DNA of 64,000 nt from Patiria miniata. Taxonomy: Eukaryota; Echinodermata; Asteroidea; Valvatida; Asterinidae. The notes beneath the pieces are model-generated. The model had not been told where the DNA came from, did no database searches, and saw only the letters and a program-made list of their open reading frames with translations. The position numbers and the translations under genes are program-made. Location: NCBI RefSeq assembly GCF_015706575.1, contig NW_024037067.1:5518884-5582883 (forward strand), written 5' to 3'. This document shows positions 61,801 to 64,000 of the stretch, piece by piece. Within the stretch, counting starts at the first letter, position 1. Every line of letters starts with the position of its first letter.

Positions 61801-63848
61801 GTATTTATTGGTTTCATCATCAGACTGTGGTGCCAAAGAAACGACATTCATAAATACCTAAGACAGTTTACCCATTCCTATTGGTCGAGAGACCGTCACG
61901 TGGCTGGTCTTAAACGGATGATAAAGACATGACTCGCTGATCTTGAACACTTTTCCAGTGCCACATGAAAGTTGGACTCCTAAAAATCCAGTGCCTCTTA
62001 CAGTTTTATTGGTTGAACATTCCCAATCCTCACATAGGCATGCGCAATACTACCAGTGAGTCAGAATTTTATAGTCCTAATGTCACTACGCAACGCCCCA
62101 GGTGCATTCTGCATGACACTGCGCAGTAGGCACGACGCGCGCGCCAATCTCCATAAAAGGAGTTGTTTACATCTTACTTGCCAGCTGGACACTCCATTAT
62201 TTAGCTAGAGGGGTGTTTAAAAAAACATGAAGTGAACTTCAGTGAACAAAATCAGAGTTTTTTTACCCCAATTTTTGGATTTTCTTTTACCGAAAAGGTA
62301 TTTATGAATGGGAATAAATATGTGCTTGGTCGGCTCGGGTAATTATCAGCACCCAGACTCCAAGCGGTCTTAAACAGAGTGATTAAAACCTCTCGAGCAC
62401 ACATTTATTCCCTTTAATAAAGTATAATAGCATGAAAGTTGTATCTTGGGTGAGCACTAAATGTTGTTTTGATTGAAATTATCTTCTTTTTTTTTTTACA
62501 TGGTATCTGTGGTGGATCCGGGGGGGGGGGGGGGGGGGGGGGTGCCGGCAGTAACCTCACTGGATCATCCCTGTATGTGTGTCATTCGCTTTCAGATGCA
62601 ACTTTGTGCAAAAAAGTGCCCCCCCCCCCACCCCCTCCAAAAAAATTTAAAAATAAATAAAAAAAAATTAACAAATTTTTTTTGGGCTGTCTGACAATAA
62701 TTCAGTTCTCACAGGGTAGGCTGGTTCCCGCCCCTCTATCAGTATCAATAATATACAGCCCAGGAGCCAGTCTGCTCGCAAAGCGGATCTGTTCATGTCT
62801 ATTAAAAAACAAAAACTTTTTTCAGAGAATTGCACACGTGCAAAAAAACAAAAATAGGTTGATAATTCATGAGAAGAAAAAAACTGAATTTGTTGATGAG
62901 CATGGGGAATCTATAAACTTGTAGTTTCATCAGAGAGAGGATAGATAAACTTGATAGTTTTTGTAATAATTTACATCCTTAACTAAATCGTGTCATCAGA
63001 GTTTTACTGATGAGGCGCGAGATCGTCTGGAGGCCATCGAGTCCTTGCATGCCAAGGCTCAAGAGGAATTCAACAAGACAGCCCAGTACTTTGGAGAAGA
63101 CCCGGCCTCTACCGAGAGCGATTCCTTCTTTGGAATATTCTCAGTTTTCACGTCAAAGTTTGCAGTAAGTATGATTCGTGTAATTTCTGACAAACAAGTG
63201 TCATTTCTGGTAAAGGAGGACAGCTCAATACTGAGTCAGTCACAAATCCAACTATAAAACGTTAGTTGCAAGTCAGTCACAAGTCAATCACAAGTTCATC
63301 TGAGGGTTGTCACAAGTTGTTCACAATTCAATCACAAGTCTGAGGTTGGTCATAAGTCAATCACAAGTCAATCACAAGCCCATCTGTGGTTGGTCACATT
63401 TCAGTCGCAAGTCCATCTGAGGTTGGTTATAAGTCAATCACAAAGTGAATCACAAGCCCATCTGTGGTTGGTCACAAGTCAATCACAAGTCCATCTTAGG
63501 TTAGTCATAAGTAAATCACAAGTCAATCACAGGCCCATCTGTGGCTGGTCACAAGTCAATCACAAGTCCATCTTAGGTTAGTCATAAGTAAATCACAAGT
63601 CAATCACAAGCCCATCTGTGGTTGGTCACAAGTCAGTCACAAGTCAATCATTAGTCAATCATTAGTCCATCACTATTCAGATAGCAAGTCAAATCACTTT
63701 ACCCCTCCACCATCTGTACAAAACTTTCAATTTTTTCTTCAAAATTTACACTTATAAAATTCAAATGGATCTAATTTGTGTTTCATTCAATTGTTTATGC
63801 CAACAGAAAGCGCACAGCGAAAACATGCAGAAAAGCAAGTCGCCTTGA
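34159..63848 (+). CDS. GRID2IP: Delphilin-type formin (PDZ-PDZ-HHD-PDZ-HHD-FH1-FH2), complete
   Basis: Twenty-three coding exons (34159-34866, 40517-40671, 41383-41457, 41943-42193, 42855-43039, 43616-43686, 44001-44152, 45606-45779, 46571-46642, 47153-47239, 47623-48159, 54330-54572, 55907-56439, 56613-56697, 57334-57396, 58407-58534, 59077-59145, 59352-59507, 60262-60348, 60614-60796, 61691-61771, 63000-63164, 63807-63848) total 4302 bases, 1433 residues, all in phase; a 60-bp cassette at 52777 would make 1453. Order: Arg/Ser-rich head, PDZ1 (57-128), PDZ2 (131-206), HHD1 (237-312), PDZ3 (314-385), HHD2 (about 438-533), disordered linker, FH1 polyproline (1028-1047), FH2 (about 1060-1420) with WEKI and GNYMN. 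A PDZ-carrying formin is delphilin, which in vertebrates binds GluD2 at Purkinje-cell synapses; FH2 dimers nucleate actin filaments. Vertebrate forms are described with two PDZ domains, so three is notable. The frame is open upstream of the ATG to the acceptor, so an N-terminal extension is possible. Confidence 0.87.
35085..35350 (+). repeat. Dispersed repeat E, copy 1
   Basis: Shares gagcagactagctcctgg, cctaccccgc, attgtccggcag, gatgtctcattcaaaagtaa and gccagaaaaatagcaattta with copies at 36880 and 43750, and with a reversed piece at 62690. Confidence 0.55.
36120..36239 (+). repeat. Perfect 60-bp tandem duplication
   Basis: acaattaagggcctacaact and the following 40 bases occur twice back to back without a difference. 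Either a very recent slip or an assembly artefact. Confidence 0.8.
36880..37110 (+). repeat. Dispersed repeat E, copy 2
   Basis: tatcgatactgattgttggg, ggcctaccctgcgagaa, gttattgtttggcagcca, tctcattcaaatgaataact, tagaaaaag. Confidence 0.52.
37111..38281 (+). other. Delphilin intron 1, gene-free part
   Basis: AT-rich with scattered acatgtacatg words; no exon-like frame with splice sites found between 34867 and 40516. The flanking exons are both phase 0, so none is required. Confidence 0.5.
38282..38671 (+). repeat. Family D element, copy 2
   Basis: Opposite orientation to 30968-31370: atcatttacatttatccc, gtgaaattattcat, ggcttgctgtc, gatcagtcaactgac, gatcaaaaggttgtgcat, ctgagctgaaacttcaacag, ending gcaaatgatctgatatgcc. 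Confidence 0.62.
39143..39360. mobile_element. Second GGCC-terminated MITE type
   Basis: Ends GGCCAAAAAAATT...TTCTGCTTC and GAAGCAGAGC...TTTGGCC mirror each other over about 28 bases; interior has ccctacc words and a C run at 39269-39282. Related in end sequence to family H but with a different interior. Confidence 0.5.
40155..40345 (+). repeat. Family D element, 5' half only
   Basis: Starts TTAAAGGCATATAGG, runs through tcccaaaagtaacctacc and ggcttgctgtta, and breaks off. It lies 170 bases before the HHD1 exon. Confidence 0.58.
40517..40671 (+). CDS. GRID2IP: Delphilin exon: HHD1, first part
   Basis: Acceptor attatttttcag, donor ATCAG|gtaatt. RKDALVSLLKQYAKDKRVD and FGRALASLLTTPAQRLL form the helical harmonin-homology pattern. 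Preceded by a 5.65-kb intron. Confidence 0.85.
41383..41457 (+). CDS. GRID2IP: Delphilin exon: HHD1 end and linker
   Basis: Acceptor ttgtcttcgtag, donor AAAAG|gtttgc. Encodes IFVPPKHRARFDYLVSKDPP; FVPPKHRxxFD closes the HHD and leads to PDZ3. Confidence 0.83.
41943..42193 (+). CDS. GRID2IP: Delphilin exon: PDZ3
   Basis: Acceptor attattcctttag, donor AGTG|gttagt. Carboxylate loop SFGFML, then PGGAAEKAGLRPGERIMRLN and DELILLLKGS: a complete PDZ domain in one exon. Confidence 0.87.
42855..43039 (+). CDS. GRID2IP: Delphilin exon: Ser/Thr linker and start of HHD2
   Basis: Acceptor ctttgtcttgcag, donor ATG|gtgcgt. SVTTRSVTTASEVSAISNWL, then RKDLYAVGRTFKEM. Confidence 0.84.
43616..43686 (+). CDS. 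GRID2IP: Delphilin exon: HHD2 middle
   Basis: Acceptor atctaaatacag, donor GCAG|gtaagg. MEHHLTGQERKMVKRALQEY. Confidence 0.83.
43750..43945 (+). repeat. Dispersed repeat E, copy 3
   Basis: ttgatactgattcaggagtg, gcctaccctgcgagaatgg, attattgtctggtagccaat, aatgtctcattcaatagtaa. Ends just before the HHD2 exon. Confidence 0.55.
44001..44152 (+). CDS. GRID2IP: Delphilin exon: HHD2 end
   Basis: Acceptor tttttttcag, donor GCAG|gtaagt. NLDGLIVELFPVLDT, KRTLWPYIIQILPEEE, helices closing HHD2. Confidence 0.85.
44153..45605 (+). other. Delphilin intron with a GC-balanced noncoding block
   Basis: 44390-44940 has balanced composition and short open frames on both strands without family motifs. Then come repeated aactggt/accagtt words (45225-45430) that can fold back, and a C run at 45551-45571 just before the next acceptor. 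Confidence 0.4.
45606..45779 (+). CDS. GRID2IP: Delphilin linker exon
   Basis: Acceptor cccttaacag after a long C run, donor TCAG|gtgatt. YGSRGQWWARPSNEHPD and GDVIFGRREDEF; polar and probably disordered. Confidence 0.78.
45830..46345 (-). mobile_element. Family D element with nested hAT-type MITE
   Basis: Ends TTAAAGGCATATAGGATCAT and the reverse complement, matching at 23 of 24 terminal positions. The element would be about 390 bp but is split by the 117-bp insertion at 46036-46152. Confidence 0.68.
46036..46152. mobile_element. hAT-type MITE made of GTACTC repeats
   Basis: TIR CAGTGTTGTAGT / ACTACAACACTG, flanked by the 8-bp target duplication CCAAAAGT (46028-46035, 46153-46160). The interior is gtactcgtactcg-type repeats. 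An 8-bp duplication and CAG ends fit hAT transposons. Confidence 0.72.
46571..46642 (+). CDS. GRID2IP: Delphilin linker exon (72 bp)
   Basis: Acceptor cattgttacag, donor GACT|gtaagt. SDATLLLEQDQYERARRHRR, charged. Confidence 0.77.
46694..46800 (+). mobile_element. tRNA-derived SINE head, copy 3
   Basis: agtggttagagtgcgc (A-box region), catgatcagagggtcag, GGTTCGAATCC (B-box) and then a short diverged body. Shares the gatcagagggtc word with the two SINEs near 20.7 kb. Confidence 0.55.
47153..47239 (+). CDS. GRID2IP: Delphilin linker exon (87 bp)
   Basis: Acceptor catgacgacag, donor CTCAG|gtaaaa. DEPPKLLSNRRLDHSFGGYS. Confidence 0.77.
47623..48159 (+). CDS. GRID2IP: Delphilin exon: Tyr/Pro/Arg-rich linker with DYP repeats
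   Basis: Acceptor tatgcatgacag, donor GAAG|gtaatt. 179 codons of low complexity. Two near-identical sites, RPRSVGN (712-718) and RTRSVGE (737-743), look like basophilic-kinase or 14-3-3-type sites. Six DYP units (791-815) come from tandem gattatcc repeats in the DNA. A direct read past the donor reaches a stop at 48197, so intron retention would end the protein here. Confidence 0.8.
48324..48693 (-). mobile_element. PIF/Harbinger-type MITE, family H, copy 3
   Basis: GGCC ends with an A run and gtctccggtttctggtatg on both sides, flanked by TAT/TAT. Reverse orientation to copies 1, 2 and 4. It lies 165 bases after the DYP exon. Confidence 0.7.
48694..52776 (+). other. Large delphilin intron, gene-free stretch
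   Basis: Apart from the family D copy at 50413-50800 I find AT-rich DNA with a C run at 51259-51270 and no frame with supported splice sites. Confidence 0.45.
50413..50800 (-). repeat. Family D element, diverged copy
   Basis: Starts ttgaaaggcattatcacttg, then aagtttcagctcagtgcat, cagtcaactgactgattg, tacatttcttgatttcc, aagccagacg; ends atgatcatgcctttta. Confidence 0.58.
52777..52836 (+). CDS. GRID2IP: Likely 60-bp cassette exon of delphilin
   Basis: A long pyrimidine tract and ttggcaatag acceptor, a strong GAAG|gtaagagt donor, and phase 1-to-1 fit: ATSDAQPRVLHGMYLPGFSE. It can be included or skipped without shifting frame, and it lies in the 6.2-kb intron between 48159 and 54330. Support is from splice signals only. 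Confidence 0.58.
53215..53410 (+). repeat. Dispersed 210-bp repeat P, copy 2
   Basis: cacgtgcatcggcattttga, cgcatcggctgcgtc, gcgcgtgtttgga, cagttgcagttctcctacag; same orientation as 9676-9890. Confidence 0.6.
54330..54572 (+). CDS. GRID2IP: Delphilin linker exon, His/Pro/Ser-rich
   Basis: Acceptor ctctgtaaag (weak tract), donor GAAG|gtaaaa. EDETDFTDYPSVSETS, HRKPPSHHGSKPPSKTRPSY, DRRKRGSLYTVN. The acceptor base is set by phase. Confidence 0.76.
54696..55272 (-). pseudogene. CR1/L2-type LINE 3' end, decayed
   Basis: Minus-strand frame with LQRLQNISARLISL, ITPVLADLHWLPV, YRIKYKLGLFVFKILH and NAPEYL, the typical tail of CR1/L2-like reverse transcriptases. A stop (TGA) interrupts it just before VWNQLP, after which it reads on to TAA. 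The 3' UTR has gcgccatgagcg and gataccggcgcttt. GTACTC-rich sequence flanks both sides. Confidence 0.65.
55273..55460. repeat. GTACTC/GAGTAC-rich element remnant
   Basis: catgagtactagtactggta, agtacgagtacaagtac words ending in ctacaacactg, the right TIR of the hAT-type MITE at 46036. Its other part may be 54615-54695, separated by the LINE. Confidence 0.5.
55907..56439 (+). CDS. GRID2IP: Delphilin exon: FH1 polyproline and FH2 start
   Basis: Acceptor tcttgatacag, donor AGTGGG|gtaagt. Ser-rich stretch, then a polyproline run (11 Pro, Leu, more Pro) as profilin-binding FH1, then KMAVKRLNWEKI, the FH2 lasso with its conserved Trp. Confidence 0.88.
56613..56697 (+). CDS. GRID2IP: Delphilin FH2 exon
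   Basis: Acceptor tcctacttgtag, donor AAGA|gtgagt. GEGEDYLSDVIKRLELEEKF. Confidence 0.82.
57334..57396 (+). CDS. GRID2IP: Delphilin FH2 exon (63 bp)
   Basis: Acceptor tttgtccccacaaag, donor ACACAG|gtaaga. QIAVINHKKAHNT is the conserved FH2 block before the 'knob' helices. Confidence 0.83.
57498..57827. mobile_element. hAT-type MITE, 330 bp
   Basis: Left end CAGTGGTGTGC, right end (reversed) TAGGGGTGTGC, then ggaaccaggtacc and ggtacccggttcc as inner arms. Flanked by the 8-bp duplication ATCTCAAC (57490-57497, 57828-57835). Noncoding, in an FH2 intron. Confidence 0.7.
57828..58406 (+). other. Delphilin intron remainder
   Basis: No gene; a caagtgcatacc/ggtatgctcaagcaactt inverted pair near 57990-58030. 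Confidence 0.4.
58407..58534 (+). CDS. GRID2IP: Delphilin FH2 exon
   Basis: Acceptor ttgttaaacag, donor GAG|gtatgt. ILLGHLRLPIEDIKADI, LQQMALYAPDHAE. Confidence 0.86.
59077..59145 (+). CDS. GRID2IP: Delphilin FH2 exon (69 bp)
   Basis: Acceptor gttttcttcacag, donor GAG|gtaaaa. IEKLKKCGSRLSQLTVPDKF, phase 0-0. Confidence 0.84.
59352..59507 (+). CDS. GRID2IP: Delphilin FH2 exon
   Basis: Acceptor aaatcctccag, donor GAG|gtaaat. MSQIPGYKLRIESLLFKSSF, AAIELRASQKLAKVLE: the R.....F...F and L..S..L...L pattern of FH2. Confidence 0.87.
59555..60210. repeat. Diffuse GTACTC/GAGTAC-rich stretch
   Basis: Many gagtac, gtactt and agtacaa words (for example agagtacaagtacta) without clean period or ends. 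Probably old copies of the GTACTC element family. Confidence 0.45.
60262..60348 (+). CDS. GRID2IP: Delphilin FH2 exon with GNYMN
   Basis: Acceptor ttgtttccacag, donor GAG|gtaaga. LVLAMGNYMNKGNQRVAGAT then GFKI, the most conserved FH2 signature. Confidence 0.9.
60614..60796 (+). CDS. GRID2IP: Delphilin FH2 exon
   Basis: Acceptor ttttcttttaaag, donor GAG|gtaggt. LDTTKTADNKSTFLHVVAKA (the L..T+..D....LLH motif), then a coiled segment KWVNDELQEVKNKLE. Confidence 0.88.
61219..61571 (+). mobile_element. PIF/Harbinger-type MITE, family H, copy 4
   Basis: Diverged left end (ggtcaaaaataaaattcttc), good right end (tttttttggcc), flanked by TAA/TAA. A family D start (aaaggcatatgagcatttgc) follows immediately. 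Confidence 0.62.
61691..61771 (+). CDS. GRID2IP: Delphilin FH2 exon (81 bp)
   Basis: Acceptor tattttggatag, donor GAT|gtatcc (weak). DLVLDIDKLEPGDTTQLPDD RFTEVMD in phase 0-0. Confidence 0.78.
61849..62311. mobile_element. Miniature element with ttcataaatacct ends
   Basis: ttcataaatacct at the left and aggtatttatgaa at the right, about 460 bp apart. Interior GC-richer, with ctattggtcga and actgcgcagt words; no protein. Confidence 0.45.
62519..62542. repeat. 24-bp G homopolymer
   Basis: Uninterrupted G run, with a C-rich partner (ccccccccc) near 62623. Length likely unreliable in the assembly. Confidence 0.75.
62690..62780 (-). repeat. Dispersed repeat E, reversed fragment
   Basis: In reverse complement: gagcagactggctcctggg, attattgatactgata, cagcctaccctgtgagaa, gaattattgtcagacagcc. 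Confidence 0.5.
63000..63164 (+). CDS. GRID2IP: Delphilin FH2 C-terminal exon
   Basis: Acceptor cgtgtcatcag, donor GCA|gtaagt. KAQEEFNKTAQYFGED, SDSFFGIFSVFTSKFA: the YFGED...FF.IF..F end of FH2. Confidence 0.87.
63265..63690 (+). repeat. Minisatellite in the last delphilin intron
   Basis: agtcaatcacaag and agtccatctgtggttggtca blocks repeat with a higher-order period near 60 bases over about 400 bp. Short open frames (QSQVHLRLV) mirror the repeat and are not genes. Confidence 0.65.
63807..63848 (+). CDS. GRID2IP: Delphilin last coding exon
   Basis: Acceptor ttatgccaacag; KAHSENMQKSKSP then TGA. Basic 13-residue tail without a clear class I PDZ-binding end. Confidence 0.75.
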   Translation, partial: KAHSENMQKSKSP

Positions 63849-63871
63849 GGTTTGCCTTTGGCCAGAAGAAA

Positions 63872-63885
63872 AATAAATGAATAAA
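63872..63885 (+). terminator. GRID2IP: Polyadenylation signals of delphilin
   Basis: Two AATAAA hexamers (63872-63877, 63880-63885) 24 bases after the stop, giving a very short 3' UTR if used. Confidence 0.6.
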
Positions 63886-64000
63886 ACTAGAGGCTGCTTG
63901 GTTGAATCGACCAATAGGAAGAGAGCTATGACTGACATAGTAGTCACATGACCAAAATGTCAGCCAATCACACGACTGGATGTTGAAGAACAGGACCATG
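63886..64000. other. Downstream of delphilin, nothing recognised
   Basis: Contains cgaccaatagg and cagccaatcac (CCAAT words) but too little sequence to call a promoter. Confidence 0.4.

Noticed and set aside
63240..63690. A CRISPR-like array
   Set aside because: Units are imperfect, contiguous and vary in length, with no regular spacers, and the DNA is clearly eukaryotic; it is a minisatellite.
1..64000. A bacterial or viral origin for the window
   Set aside because: Spliced genes with consistent GT-AG introns and phases, SINEs, LINEs and MITEs exclude it.

Overview
This is eukaryotic, animal-type DNA. Three protein genes are broken into many short exons with GT-AG introns, the intergenic DNA is AT-rich and full of miniature transposons, satellites and decayed retroelements, and long G or C homopolymers recur. 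The gene content (a delphilin-type PDZ formin, an ABCA transporter, a classical SDR) and the look of the repeats suggest a marine invertebrate deuterostome, most likely an echinoderm. That taxon is an inference; the window contains no marker that proves it. Most short open frames are chance or shadow frames. All genes below were rebuilt by joining exons whose splice sites and reading phases agree. || Layout. (1) 1-9370, minus strand: the first two coding exons of an ABCA-family ABC transporter that runs off the left edge. Its first coding intron (231-9254) holds a cluster of Ty3/Gypsy-like LTR elements of three related LTR types (A, B, C), including an inverted pair of 927-bp LTRs and a chain of C-type LTRs sharing one central LTR. 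The internal regions code only for a gag-like coiled-coil protein fused to a stub of the integrase zinc-binding region; protease, reverse transcriptase and RNase H are missing. (2) 9371-14178: intergenic, with dispersed repeats, a fold-back carrying a hammerhead-ribozyme-like core, a tRNA-like SINE head and a PIF/Harbinger-type MITE. (3) 14179-24798, minus strand: a complete nine-exon classical short-chain dehydrogenase/reductase of 260 aa; its introns hold a LINE fragment, SINEs, a minisatellite whose every unit contains nuclear-receptor half-sites, and a TIR element built around a GC-rich 92-97-bp array. (4) 24897-29640: a large palindromic satellite of about 457-bp monomers flanked by degenerate monomers of the same family. 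(5) 29930-63848, plus strand: a 5' UTR exon and a complete delphilin (GRID2IP-like) gene with 23 firm coding exons plus one likely 60-bp cassette exon. It encodes PDZ-PDZ-HHD-PDZ-HHD-linker-FH1-FH2, 1433 aa (1453 with the cassette). || How it fits together. The SDR (leftward) and delphilin (rightward) are divergent genes separated by the satellite block. Delphilin would act as an actin-assembling scaffold beneath membrane receptors; the SDR is a cytosolic NAD(P)-dependent oxidoreductase; the ABCA protein is a lipid-transporter-type membrane pump. Nothing suggests the three share a pathway. I found no CRISPR array, rRNA gene or convincing functional tRNA gene.
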